From Pseudoalteromonas xiamenensis (GTDB lineage: Bacteria; Pseudomonadota; Gammaproteobacteria; Enterobacterales; Alteromonadaceae), in contig NZ_CP099917.1 in NCBI RefSeq assembly GCF_030994125.1, positions 1,178,001-1,242,000 of the forward strand: 64,000 nucleotides of DNA. The letters are read 5' to 3'. Made by a program: the position numbers and the translations under genes. Positions 54,246 to 62,488 of this stretch are shown here, piece by piece. The notes under the pieces are model-generated. The model was not told the DNA's origin. It saw only the letters and a program-made list of their open reading frames with translations, and did no database searches. Numbering within the stretch: position 1 is the first letter of the stretch; each line of letters opens with the position of its first letter.

Positions 54246-54273
54246 AAGATCTAGGGTCAAAGATCTAGGGTCA
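54246..54273. repeat. 14-bp direct repeat at the ibpA/RAYT B junction
   Basis: AAGATCTAGGGTCA occurs twice back to back (54246-54259 and 54260-54273), exactly where the ibpA remnant meets the left end of copy B. Confidence 0.8.
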
Positions 54274-55074
54274 GGTCTTGAATCGTGCAACCGCCCTGCT
54301 CACCGTCGAATAATGTACGCCAAATACCTTTGCAATGTCACTCATGGAGTATTACCCGTCTAAATACGCGTTTGCCATGCCCTGCTTTGGATCGTTTTGG
54401 TATGTTTGTTTAAAGTGGCTAAGTGGCAACGCACTCGCTCGCTTTTGCTTTTTCGGCACTTCACTGAAAGTTAAATCAGCATCGTCTTGTGCTGTTTTTA
54501 AGTTTTGTCAAATATCTATGCCGACGCCTTGTGCTACAAAGTCGCTGTAGCGCTTGATGGTGGTCTTTCTCGACTTGGCAAATAACAACAGTAGCGCATC
54601 GGTTGCCAACCAATCAGGAGATTTTCGAAGACCGATAGCCTCTTGATAGCTACTCCACGGCCACTCTACCGGTGAATTAACCATGCTTTTTGCCCGCACG
54701 GGATTAAGCACAATATAGCGGCATAACTCCAGCAAATAGCTGTCTTTATCGACCAAAATGCTTTTATAGCGCCCTTGAAACAGATGACCCACGCGCTGGT
54801 ATTTGCGATTAACTTGCTGGGTATAAACACCGTTTAGTTGCCGCATCCCTTTGGCCAGATTCGCGTCGGGTGTTTCGACGAATAAATGGTAGTGATTGGT
54901 CATCAAACAGTAAGAATGTATCACCCAATTAAACCGCTCACAGACTGACGTTAGCACTGCCAGAAAACGCGCAAAATCGTCTTTACTACGATAAATAGTT
55001 TGGCGTTCATTCCCTCGCGACGTGACATGATACAGTGCCCACGCAGATTGAAGTCTTAATGATCGGCTCATCAA
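54271..55074 (-). pseudogene. RAYT copy B transposase, degraded
   Basis: The 5' 188 codons are open and nearly identical to the intact copy (HUH motif TNHYHLFVE, LCRYIVLNPVRAKS). At the codon for Trp in GIDIW a TGA appears (near 54510), and directly after it about 48 bases (NQVFLGSSEFVEQHLK of the intact copy) are deleted between two short CTTAAAAA repeats. A further TAA replaces Gln in DGQYSMS near 54352. The intended stop lies in the left terminal repeat. Start ATG 55071, or TTG one codon earlier. Confidence 0.88.
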
Positions 55075-55090
55075 AAAGCCCTAAAAAGAA

Positions 55091-55148
55091 AAAGGTTAAC
55101 TAACTTTAGTCAACCTTTCGAACATTGCACAAAGCAAGACCTGACCCC
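55091..55148. repeat. 5' hairpin and right terminal repeat of copy B
   Basis: The hairpin AAAGGTTAACT/AGTCAACCTTT (55091-55118) is separated from the terminal GCACAAAGCAAGACCTGACC (55127-55146) by a short spacer, as in copy E. Confidence 0.8.
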
Positions 55149-55186
55149 AATGAGTTTCCATTGAGTTTAGGTTTTAGTAACTATAA

Positions 55187-55209
55187 AGTCAGGCAATCAC
55201 GACCTGACT
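55187..55209 (-). terminator. Hairpin after the 563-residue secreted protein gene
   Basis: AGTCAGG / CCTGACT (7 bp, 9-base loop) lies 14 bp past the stop codon and is followed by TTTAT on the minus strand. Its stem resembles the CCTGAC core of the surrounding repeats. Confidence 0.6.
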
Positions 55210-55222
55210 CTGTAAAGACGGC

Positions 55223-56914
55223 TTATTTTGAGCCGTCACAACTACCATTGTCGGTACCATCGGCTACATTGCCATTACAAATTTCATCATAGCCAAAATA
55301 ACGACGTGCTTCCATGTCTATGCAACTTGCATAGCCTTTATCGGTGTTGGTATCGTTCAAACATTGTAAGCCATAGCTCAAATCACAACGGAACAAACGT
55401 TCTTTACCATCACCTAAATCGCCTCTGATCCAAGTACCATCAATCGTCGCAGACTCGTTGCTAAACACCGTATTTGGATAAGATTTGGCGCGACATTCTA
55501 TCTTGTTCGGTGTGCGAGCAGGCATTCGTCCACCTAAGGGTGAATTACTCCAGTTAGTCCAATACGTATGACCTTCATGGTCACCACTGCCTGTTTCTCT
55601 GTCTCTTGATAACCACGGCGTCCAACCATAATGAAAACGAATTTCATAATCACCAGAGATTGGATTACTCGAGTAATTTTTCACTTTGCCCCCGTACATG
55701 GTATTCAACCCATACGCATCGCCAGTGTCACTCACATCTTTTCTATCGTGTTTACGGCGCATCTCAACATAAGCAGGTTCAACCCGAGTTAACCCTTCAA
55801 TCAAGTTACCACTTGATGAATGTTGCTCAAGCTTTTCCCAGTCATGATCGCCATTTCCCGCCGAACCTGGGTCATCTCTGTCTAACCAACCCGTATCGTA
55901 ACCGTGTTTGTGAATTTCAGCGATAGCCGTATCGACATGGTCACAATAATATTGCACTGTCCAATTGTCCCAGCATGATGTACCGCCATACTGATTACCA
56001 CTGGCGCTTGAGTCACAGATCAGGCCTTGGTACAAATCGCACGATAAGTCGGTGTTATCTTCATGATAATAAGCCTTCAAATGGTCAACTGCATACGCAT
56101 AGTTGCCTTTGCTGGTGTTGTAACAAGTGACGGCCGAAGGCTCTTTACACGCCAAACTCCCCGTGGTTGTGTGAATTGTAATGCCTTCGTTTTCAAATCG
56201 ACTATTCGGTGTTGATGAGATATCTAGCCAACCTGACCACAATTGAGAACGAATGCTGTCACTCGTACCTAGCTTCTTGAAATAGCTATCATATAAATAA
56301 TATTCATCATCCGATTGTACAAACTGATTACTACCACAGCCGTAGATCAATACATTGAGGATGTTATTCGATACATCACCATTGTAGTCATCATCCTGCC
56401 ATTGATTAAGCGTGATGCTGTGCGTTTGCCCATATCCTTGACTTTGGCATTGGTATTGCACCTTCCAGATCACCGGCTCCTGAAAGAGATTCGTCATTTC
56501 AATATAATAACCATCGTCAGAATCAGTATATTCATATAGACGATTAACATCATTATCGTTAAACGAAGAAGAACGGCCCATATTGCCATAAATTATCCGC
56601 TGTGGACTATTAGCATCACGTATACTTTTGCCCTTGGGCGCCTCAATGATCTGCGCAGCATTCATCCACCACTGAGAACCAATAGCTGCTGTTGGAAATC
56701 TCGCTTGCACATTGATAATTTTGATGGCGTCTTGGCTTTGCTTGTATGCAAATCTCAGCCACTTATCAGTCACCGAGTCTGATACATCGGTTTTCATCGC
56801 ATTGATAATATTTAAATGATAAATATTTTCATTGGCCACTGCCGATGACAGTGGAATAGCCAGTAACGTCGCAACGCCAATAGCGTGTTTGAGTACGCTT
56901 AAATGCCTGTTCAT
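55223..56914 (-). CDS. Large secreted cysteine-rich protein, family unknown
   Basis: The 563-residue protein begins with a signal peptide (to about SSAVANE) and contains about 15 cysteines, mostly in the second half, suggesting disulphide-stabilised domains. Aromatic and acidic residues are abundant, with blocks such as GWLDISSTPNSRFENEG, DNWTVQYYCDHVDTAIAEIH and SNSPLGGRMPARTPNKIECR. I do not recognise a family; there is no cell-wall anchor, membrane helix or lipobox. It lies between two RAYT elements with its own terminator. ATG 56914 follows GGAAAGAAA. About 200 bp upstream show no gene. Confidence 0.7.
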   Translation of the reverse strand: MNRHLSVLKHAIGVATLLAIPLSSAVANENIYHLNIINAMKTDVSDSVTDKWLRFAYKQSQDAIKIINVQARFPTAAIGSQWWMNAAQIIEAPKGKSIRDANSPQRIIYGNMGRSSSFNDNDVNRLYEYTDSDDGYYIEMTNLFQEPVIWKVQYQCQSQGYGQTHSITLNQWQDDDYNGDVSNNILNVLIYGCGSNQFVQSDDEYYLYDSYFKKLGTSDSIRSQLWSGWLDISSTPNSRFENEGITIHTTTGSLACKEPSAVTCYNTSKGNYAYAVDHLKAYYHEDNTDLSCDLYQGLICDSSASGNQYGGTSCWDNWTVQYYCDHVDTAIAEIHKHGYDTGWLDRDDPGSAGNGDHDWEKLEQHSSSGNLIEGLTRVEPAYVEMRRKHDRKDVSDTGDAYGLNTMYGGKVKNYSSNPISGDYEIRFHYGWTPWLSRDRETGSGDHEGHTYWTNWSNSPLGGRMPARTPNKIECRAKSYPNTVFSNESATIDGTWIRGDLGDGKERLFRCDLSYGLQCLNDTNTDKGYASCIDMEARRYFGYDEICNGNVADGTDNGSCDGSK

Positions 56915-57127
56915 TTTCTTTCCTTAACGGTTAAGGTCAATGCAAATATCATTTAATTGCTTCACACATCTGCTCAGATAAAGGTACTCCCTACGGGTCA
57001 TAAACGTCATTACTGCTCGCGGTAACATGGCATATCCTTGATCTGATCGAGGCAATTAAAGGCCAGCAATGTGGATCAAATATGAAAATGAAAAAGATTA
57101 ATCAAATTAGGTGCATAACTAAAACTG

Positions 57128-57234
57128 TTGGGGTCAAAACTAGAACAGTTGGGGTCAGGTCTTGTAACGTGCAATACCAGTGGGGGTCAAGTGGCGGGGT
57201 CAGGGGGTCACGGGGTCAGGTCTTGCATCGTGCA
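57128..57234. repeat. Cluster of GGGGTCAGG repeats before RAYT copy C
   Basis: In about 110 bp there are a GGGGTCA at 57130-57136, a complete GGGGTCAGGTCTTG at 57151-57164, GGGGGTCA and GGGGTCAGGGGGTCA at 57182-57210, and the true left end of copy C at 57212-57234. The partial GTTGGGGTCA repeat at 57127 and 57148 points to tandem duplication of solo ends. Confidence 0.85.
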
Positions 57235-58067
57235 ACCGCCCTGCTCACCGTCGAATAATGTACGCCAAATTCCTTTGCAATGTCACTCATTGAGTATTGC
57301 CCGTCTAAATAGGCGTTTGCCATGCCCTGCTTTGGGTCGTTTTGGTACGTTTGTTTGTAGTGGCTAAGTGGCAATGCACTCGCTCGCTTTTGCTTTTTAG
57401 GCACTTCGCTGAGTGTTAAATCAGCATCGTCTTGTGCTGTTTTTAAGTGCTGCTCTACAAACTCGCTACTACCTAAAAACACCTGATTTTTTAAGTTCTG
57501 CCAAATATCTACGCCGATGCCTTGCACTACAAAGTCGCTGTAGCGCTTGATGGCGGTCTTTCTCGACTTGGCAAATAACAACAGTAGCGCATCGGTTGCC
57601 AACCAATCGGGAGATTTTCTAAGACCGATGGTCTCTTGATAGCTGCTCCACGGCCACTCTATCGGCGAATCAACCATCCCTTTTGCCCGCACTGGATTGA
57701 GCACAATATAGCGGCATAACTCCAGCAAATAGCTGTCTTTATCGACCAAAATGCTTTTATAGCGCCCTTGAAATAGATGACCCACACGCTGGTATTTACG
57801 ATTAAACTGCTGGGTATAGACACCGTTTAGTTGCCGCATCCCTTTGGCCAGATTCGCGTCGGGCGTTTCGACTAACAAATGATAGTGATTGGTCATCAAA
57901 CAGTAAGAATGTATCACCCAATTAAACCGCTCACAGACTGACGTTAGCACTGCCAGAAAACGCGCAAAATCGTCTTTACTACGATAAATAGTTTGGCGTT
58001 CATTCCCTCGCGACGTGACATGATACAGTGCCCCTGCAAACTGAAGTCGTAAAGGTCGACTCATCAT
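57216..58067 (-). CDS. REP-associated tyrosine transposase (RAYT), intact
   Basis: The 283-residue protein has the Y1_Tnp/IS200-like fold: N-terminal SRPLRLQFAGALYHVTSRG, the HUH metal motif His61-Tyr62-His63 in TNHYHLLVE, NGVYTQQFNRKYQRVGHLFQ and the likely catalytic tyrosine in LCRYIVLNPVRA (Tyr120; Tyr113 is an alternative). A C-terminal extension ends in a helix-turn-helix (MSDIAKEFGVHYSTVSRAVA), also seen in RAYTs of the DnaA-HTH type. It is the only copy of five without a visible lesion, so it may supply activity to the others. RAYTs bind and nick REP-like hairpins. No second gene (TnpB) is present. Confidence 0.9.
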   Translation of the reverse strand: MMSRPLRLQFAGALYHVTSRGNERQTIYRSKDDFARFLAVLTSVCERFNWVIHSYCLMTNHYHLLVETPDANLAKGMRQLNGVYTQQFNRKYQRVGHLFQGRYKSILVDKDSYLLELCRYIVLNPVRAKGMVDSPIEWPWSSYQETIGLRKSPDWLATDALLLLFAKSRKTAIKRYSDFVVQGIGVDIWQNLKNQVFLGSSEFVEQHLKTAQDDADLTLSEVPKKQKRASALPLSHYKQTYQNDPKQGMANAYLDGQYSMSDIAKEFGVHYSTVSRAVARCKT

Positions 58068-58084
58068 AAAGCCCTAAAAAAGAA

Positions 58085-58112
58085 AAAGGTTAACTCACTA
58101 TAGTCAACCTTT
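58085..58112 (-). terminator. Terminator-like hairpin upstream of the intact RAYT
   Basis: Read on the minus strand, AAAGGTTGACT / AGTTAACCTTT (11 bp, one mismatch, 6-base loop) is followed by a run TTTTTCTTTTTT just before the ATGATG start. This looks like a terminator that blocks read-through into the transposase; IS200 has a hairpin of the same purpose. Confidence 0.65.
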
Positions 58113-58151
58113 CGAGAAATGCACGATGCAAGACCTGACCCCGTTGATTTC

Positions 58152-58392
58152 TTAGTTGCCGCATCCCTTTAGCCAGATTCGCATCGGGCGTTTCGACTAA
58201 CAAGTGGTAATGATTGATCATCAAACAGTAAGAATGTATCACCCAATTAAACCGCTCACAGACTGACGTAAGCACCGCCAAAAAACGGGCAAAATCGTCT
58301 TCATCGCGATAGATAGTTTGACGCTCATTGCCACGCGATGTGACATGATACAACGCCCCTGCAAACTGAAGTCGTAAAGGTCGGCTCATCAT
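58152..58392 (-). pseudogene. RAYT copy D, N-terminal fragment
   Basis: Only the first 80 codons remain (through GMRQL); the HUH site survives as INHYHLLVE, but the tyrosine and the C-terminal half are absent. Reading continues into a terminal-repeat sequence of copy C (NQRGQVLHRAFLERLTIVS), so the open frame ends at 58090. The fragment is in the same orientation as copy C and shares the flanking sequence GTTGATTT on both sides, as if a tandem duplication had been trimmed. Confidence 0.85.
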
Positions 58393-58409
58393 AAAGCCCT
58401 AAAAAAGAA

Positions 58410-58467
58410 AAAGGTTAACTCACTATAGTCAACCTTTCGAGAAATGCACGATACAAGACCTGACCCC
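58410..58467. repeat. 5' hairpin and right end of RAYT copy D
   Basis: Hairpin AAAGGTTAACT/AGTCAACCTTT at 58410-58437 and terminal repeat at 58445-58467, identical to copy C except for one base (GATACAAG for GATGCAAG). Confidence 0.88.
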
Positions 58468-58498
58468 GTTGATTTTAGTGATTTTAGCGTTGATTTTA

Positions 58499-58536
58499 GT
58501 GATATTGAGGCGAACCATTTCATTAGACCTGACCCC
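58499..58536. repeat. 38-bp perfect repeat, first copy
   Basis: The sequence starting GTGATATTGAGGCGAACC and ending AGACCTGACCCC is identical to 63605-63642. At the second place it lies directly upstream of an IS110-type start, so this may be the stub of another IS110 end joined to a REP core. Confidence 0.8.
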
Positions 58537-58584
58537 TGTGATTGTGACCCCAGTGATTCTTAGTGGACCACGATGGTACCTAAG

Positions 58585-60054
58585 TCAGCCCGTGGCTTTA
58601 CGCACAGAAAACGTAAATTCAGTGCCTTTACCTAATTCACTCTCAACTTTAATTTCTGACTTTAATAGACGGATAAGACGAGAAGTAATCGCCAGTCCTA
58701 ACCCTGCATGGGTCTTTTTACAACCTTGACTGTTACTGGCTTTATAGCGCGCTTCAAAAATATAAGGCAGCTCTTTGCTACTAATACCGAGCCCGGTATC
58801 ACGCACTGCTAACGTATATTGTTGATTGCGCTCTTGGACCTCTATCGTGATATTACCGCCTGCAGGCGTATGCCGAATAGCGTTATCAATTAAGTTAGCC
58901 AACACTCGCTCAAGTTTGGCGATATCAGAGTAAACTTGAGCATCGAAAGTTTCGGGCTGTAAAGTTAAAGTAATATTGGCCTTAGCCGTTTTGAGCGCAA
59001 ATTTAGCAAAAATGTCGTAAATCAATTCACCTAAATTAAATACTTCAAGCTGTACATTGGCATGGCCCGACTCTAGATGCGCAAGCTCAAATATTTGATC
59101 AATCAAACTCTTTAATTGGGTGCAGTTTTTAAGTGCTACTTGTAAGTAATGGGTTTGTTGCTCAGGTTTGGCATGTTGTTTCTCAATCAGCTCTAAATAC
59201 CCTTGTAATGAGGCGAGCGGCGTACGCAGATCATGAGAAAGGTGCGCTAATAACTGTCTACGTTGCGTGTCGAGTTCAGTGAGCTGCGCCATTTGTTGAT
59301 TAATGGTCACTAGCATTTGATTGACACTATTGCCGAGTTGGTGCACTTCGTTATTCGTGTTTGACCACTGTGGCATAGCCAATTCGGTTAGATCAAACTG
59401 CGCCTTTTCTGCTTTATGAATAAAATCCCCTAGTTGTTTTAAGGGCGAGGTAATATAGCGAAATAGCAACACCGCCACAAAAAGTAAAATAACCACCAAG
59501 ATCAATAAACCCGCCGAATGCTGAAACAAGTGATCTGAGCTGCTGATCTGCGTAAAAATAGAATCGTAGGCAGACGAGCCGATAATTACGTATAAATAAC
59601 CTTGTAATGTCTCATGATTATAAACTGGCGCAACTGAGAAGATTTTTTGTTGATCAAAACTGCGTGGATCATCGCCAAAAATAGGCAAGTTGTGTGGTTC
59701 TTCAATAAGCTGTAGCAGAGGTCTTAAATCGATACTTTGCTTTTTCACATCGCCGGGGTTGGCTGAGTATGCAACTAATTTACCGCTTGGATTGACAAAG
59801 TAAAACTCAAAGGACGGGCCTAGCACCATCAAAGTATGAAATAGGCTTTCAAGGGCCTTATAATCGTAAACGCCTTGCTTAAGTAACGGGTTGTCATGGG
59901 CTAGGTGTTCAGCCAGGCCTAAATGCAGCTTTTGCTCAGCTTGAGCGCGAGAGACTTCAGACACACATTGCGTCCAAGTCACAAACGAAATAAGAATAAT
60001 AAAAAGCACCGTTGAAATAGTCAGGCTTAGGCGCTGATAAAGAGATTGGATCAT
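58585..60054 (-). CDS. Sensor histidine kinase (EnvZ/BaeS type)
   Basis: The 489-residue kinase has a membrane helix at about 10-30, a periplasmic PAS-like region, a second helix near 175-200, a HAMP domain, HisKA with H-box LAHLSHDLRTPLASLQGYLE and an ATPase domain with N-box NLIDNAIRH, G-boxes DTGLGI and GLGLAITSRL. It overlaps the response-regulator stop by 4 bp (ATGA) and is the last gene of a four-gene operon with two spondin-domain proteins. It likely senses an envelope or extracellular signal linked to those proteins. Confidence 0.92.
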   Translation of the reverse strand: MIQSLYQRLSLTISTVLFIILISFVTWTQCVSEVSRAQAEQKLHLGLAEHLAHDNPLLKQGVYDYKALESLFHTLMVLGPSFEFYFVNPSGKLVAYSANPGDVKKQSIDLRPLLQLIEEPHNLPIFGDDPRSFDQQKIFSVAPVYNHETLQGYLYVIIGSSAYDSIFTQISSSDHLFQHSAGLLILVVILLFVAVLLFRYITSPLKQLGDFIHKAEKAQFDLTELAMPQWSNTNNEVHQLGNSVNQMLVTINQQMAQLTELDTQRRQLLAHLSHDLRTPLASLQGYLELIEKQHAKPEQQTHYLQVALKNCTQLKSLIDQIFELAHLESGHANVQLEVFNLGELIYDIFAKFALKTAKANITLTLQPETFDAQVYSDIAKLERVLANLIDNAIRHTPAGGNITIEVQERNQQYTLAVRDTGLGISSKELPYIFEARYKASNSQGCKKTHAGLGLAITSRLIRLLKSEIKVESELGKGTEFTFSVRKATG

Positions 60055-60785
60055 AATGATGCCTGTTGCACTGATTTAGCGTTAAGTTTGTAGCCCACAC
60101 CCCATACTGTTTCTATGATGTCTTGCTGGCACAAGTGGCCGAGCTTACTGCGCAAGCGATTGATGTGCGAGTTAACGGTATGCTCGTAACCTGAGTGGTC
60201 ATAACCCCACACAGATTCAAGTAATTGTGCGCGCGAAAAGACTTGATTGGGGTGTCTTGCAAAAAAGTAGATTAAATCGAATTCGGTGGCTGTGAGGTCG
60301 ATGATTTGATTGTCAATGAAGACTTCATGGCTGCTTGTATCAATCTGCAATGCGCCCAACATCAGGGCGGACGGCTGTGCCGTGACAGTATCGCTTGACT
60401 GTTTCTGCATGTTAAGCAACTTAATATGGCGGATCTGAGCTTTAATCCTCGCTTGGAACTCTCGATAGCTAAAAGGTTTGCAAATATAGTCATCGGCACC
60501 AATCTCTAGACCAATCACTCTGTCTATTTCACTACTTTTAGAGGTTAGTAATACCACACTTACCTGGGGGAATAGCGATTTGATTTCTCGACAAACACTG
60601 AGCCCATCTATACCCGGGAGCATAATATCGAGCAGCACGATGTCATAATAGCCTTGCATTAATTTTGCCATGGCGCTTTCTCCATCGATCACGTGCTCGA
60701 CATCCAGTGATAACTCTTTAAGGTGTACCAGAACTAACTCTGCAATATCGAGATCGTCCTCAACGACCAATACTTTATGTTGCAT
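60051..60785 (-). CDS. OmpR-family response regulator
   Basis: The 244-residue protein has an intact receiver domain (VVEDDLDIAEL, phospho-acceptor Asp in IVLLDIMLPGIDGLS, Thr-Ser in VVLLTSK, Lys in YICKPFS) and a C-terminal winged helix (LTATEFDLIYFFARHPNQVF, and HINRLRSKLG before WGVGYKLN). Unlike the regulator at 9171, nothing is broken. It sits between the spondin genes and its kinase. Binding sites were not located. Confidence 0.93.
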   Translation of the reverse strand: MQHKVLVVEDDLDIAELVLVHLKELSLDVEHVIDGESAMAKLMQGYYDIVLLDIMLPGIDGLSVCREIKSLFPQVSVVLLTSKSSEIDRVIGLEIGADDYICKPFSYREFQARIKAQIRHIKLLNMQKQSSDTVTAQPSALMLGALQIDTSSHEVFIDNQIIDLTATEFDLIYFFARHPNQVFSRAQLLESVWGYDHSGYEHTVNSHINRLRSKLGHLCQQDIIETVWGVGYKLNAKSVQQASL

Positions 60786-60870
60786 ATTTCAACCCCTCAC
60801 AAGTAACCCCTCATCGAGGCGCATTTACTTTGTAATGCCCATCACACACATTGCAATGGGCATGTAGGGC

Positions 60871-61581
60871 TTATTTCATTCTTGTTATGGTGACCAACAT
60901 GAGTGGGTTATCGAATTTATGCGTGCTATCTAAAATAGAGCTAGAGAGCCCGTCATCATTACCGACAACGCCTGGATGCATGGCAACCTTATCTATCGCC
61001 TCACGGGTACTATTGAAGCCCTCACCACCATCGGCTGGACCAGGAATAGTGCCTTGAGCCTCAGTATTTGCTTCGGTACCGGCATCATAGGCATAGGTAC
61101 GCATAGCAACACTGTCGCCTTCTGCAAGGTTTGATACGTCCATAGCATTAAGACCGGTAAAACCATCATTTGTATTCACCATCATGGTAATTAACGAGAG
61201 TTTGTAGCCAACAAGGCTTTCGGTAGTGAGCATTAATTCTTGGCTAGCCCCCGGTGCAAGCGGAGCATCCGCTGAGCTTGACATCATGACTGCTTCTAAC
61301 CCAAGTAGACCCGAATTATCCCCGCCTTCCGCTAGTTTTTCTAACTCGACACTTGCCGCTTCGCCTAGTTTCCAAAATTGCCCTTCTTTATGTAGCGCGA
61401 TGCCGATTGGAGAAAGTGGCTGTCCATAGGTGAGGTTAACCGCAGTGACTTTTAACCTTATTTGCTCTGTCGCCGGAGGTGTTGGTGGTGGTGTTTCTGA
61501 CATCATGTCATTGTTGTCACTGCCACAACCTGCCAGTAATAGACCTGCAAATACAGGCACACATAGTTTTAACGCTTTCAT
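60871..61581 (-). CDS. Spondin-domain lipoprotein
   Basis: The 236-residue protein carries a lipoprotein signal (LLLAGC, Cys19) and a proline/threonine tether, then a spondin-type domain starting RLKVTAVNLTYGQPLSPIGI. It shares the blocks LxxLAEGGDxSGL, MMVNTNDGFTGL, YDAGTEAN and VTITRMK with its neighbour at 61592. Spondin domains in bacterial secreted proteins have unknown roles; the paired lipid-anchored and soluble forms with a two-component system suggest sensing or scavenging outside the cell. 10 bp separate it from the other spondin gene. Confidence 0.85.
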   Translation of the reverse strand: MKALKLCVPVFAGLLLAGCGSDNNDMMSETPPPTPPATEQIRLKVTAVNLTYGQPLSPIGIALHKEGQFWKLGEAASVELEKLAEGGDNSGLLGLEAVMMSSSADAPLAPGASQELMLTTESLVGYKLSLITMMVNTNDGFTGLNAMDVSNLAEGDSVAMRTYAYDAGTEANTEAQGTIPGPADGGEGFNSTREAIDKVAMHPGVVGNDDGLSSSILDSTHKFDNPLMLVTITRMK

Positions 61582-61591
61582 GGTAAGCCCC

Positions 61592-62296
61592 TTACTTTAC
61601 TGTTACCGTCACTTTTGCCACAGGGTTTAACCAACGGTGTACTGTGTTGTGTAAATCGCTTTTACCACCTGTTGCTTCGTCATCACCTAAGTTGCCGCGG
61701 TGAATGTGTACCATCATATTTGCTTCTTCACTAGTTACGCCACTACCTTGAGTACCCGGTGCCATACCCGGAGAAGCAGGGATGCCTAATGAGCCTGGTG
61801 CACCAGACCCCTCAACAATCAGCTCGTTATTAGCTTCAGTACCCGCATCGTAAGCGTTGAGATAGATATGATACGTGCCCGCTTGCGTGGGAATTGGCCA
61901 AGCATCTAAACCAACAAAACCATCGTTGGTTGGCAGCATCATTGCGACAAGTGACAATGTTGAGTTAATTTCTGAGCTTTCAACCATCGCCATAGTAGAT
62001 GCAGTCGGCGCCAACAAGCCTTCTGCTGGGTTAGCTGCAGTGCTGGCATTGATGCTTGAAAGCTCTGCCGCAAGACCTGAAATATCACCGCCCTCGGCCA
62101 TAGCTTGTAATTGCAAAGTTGCTTTGCTACCCACTTGATAGAGATGGCTATCACCGCTGTGTGCAGCGACGAGTAAAGGGGTAAAGTAAATGCCCTGCGT
62201 AAGGTTGGTAATTTTGACTTCAACGCTTGCTGCCATGACTTGGCTGCTTGCCAAAAAAGAAAGTCCTGTGATGAGTGCACTTGTTGCTTTATTCAT
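61592..62296 (-). CDS. Secreted spondin-domain protein
   Basis: From ATG 62296 (a preceding CTTAAAAGAGCAAGAC includes AGAGCAAG) the 234-residue protein has a signal peptide (cut near QVMAASV) and one spondin domain: KITNLTQGIYFTPLLVAAHS, LQAMAEGGDISGLAAEL, MMLPTNDGFVGLDA, YLNAYDAGTEANNE and VHRWLNPVAKVTVTVK. A longer frame upstream lacks a signal peptide start. It is first in the operon spondin-spondin lipoprotein-regulator-kinase, so the surface proteins and their probable sensor are co-expressed. Confidence 0.87.
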   Translation of the reverse strand: MNKATSALITGLSFLASSQVMAASVEVKITNLTQGIYFTPLLVAAHSGDSHLYQVGSKATLQLQAMAEGGDISGLAAELSSINASTAANPAEGLLAPTASTMAMVESSEINSTLSLVAMMLPTNDGFVGLDAWPIPTQAGTYHIYLNAYDAGTEANNELIVEGSGAPGSLGIPASPGMAPGTQGSGVTSEEANMMVHIHRGNLGDDEATGGKSDLHNTVHRWLNPVAKVTVTVK

Positions 62297-62488
62297 GTCT
62301 TGCTCTTTTAAGTTTGTTAAACACAAATCAAGTGTGCAAGACAGTTATCGCAAAAGGGTGGCTAAATATTCACAAATCTATCACAAGAGTATTTTAATTT
62401 TATCTCAAGCTTAGTAGAGCATTTAAAACAAGGCGTAGTTCGCAATGAACCACGCTTTTTGAAAGTTAATGAGGGCTAATGGATTGGC

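Larger units (their letters stand above)
54267..55148 (-). mobile_element. RAYT element copy B
   Basis: Left end (A)GGGTCAGGTCTTG at 54267-54280, right end GCAAGACCTGACCCC at 55134-55148. The internal gene is degraded. A hairpin AAAGGTTAACT/AGTCAACCTTT lies at 55091-55118. Left and right end sequences are inverted copies of each other. Confidence 0.85.
57212..58142 (-). mobile_element. RAYT element copy C, intact
   Basis: The left end 57212-57234 (GGGGTCAGGTCTTGCATCGT then GCA) and the right end 58120-58142 are exact 23-bp inverted repeats bounding a 931-bp element. The gene is complete. The last codons (Ala-Arg-Cys-Lys-Thr-stop) fall inside the left repeat. Confidence 0.88.
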
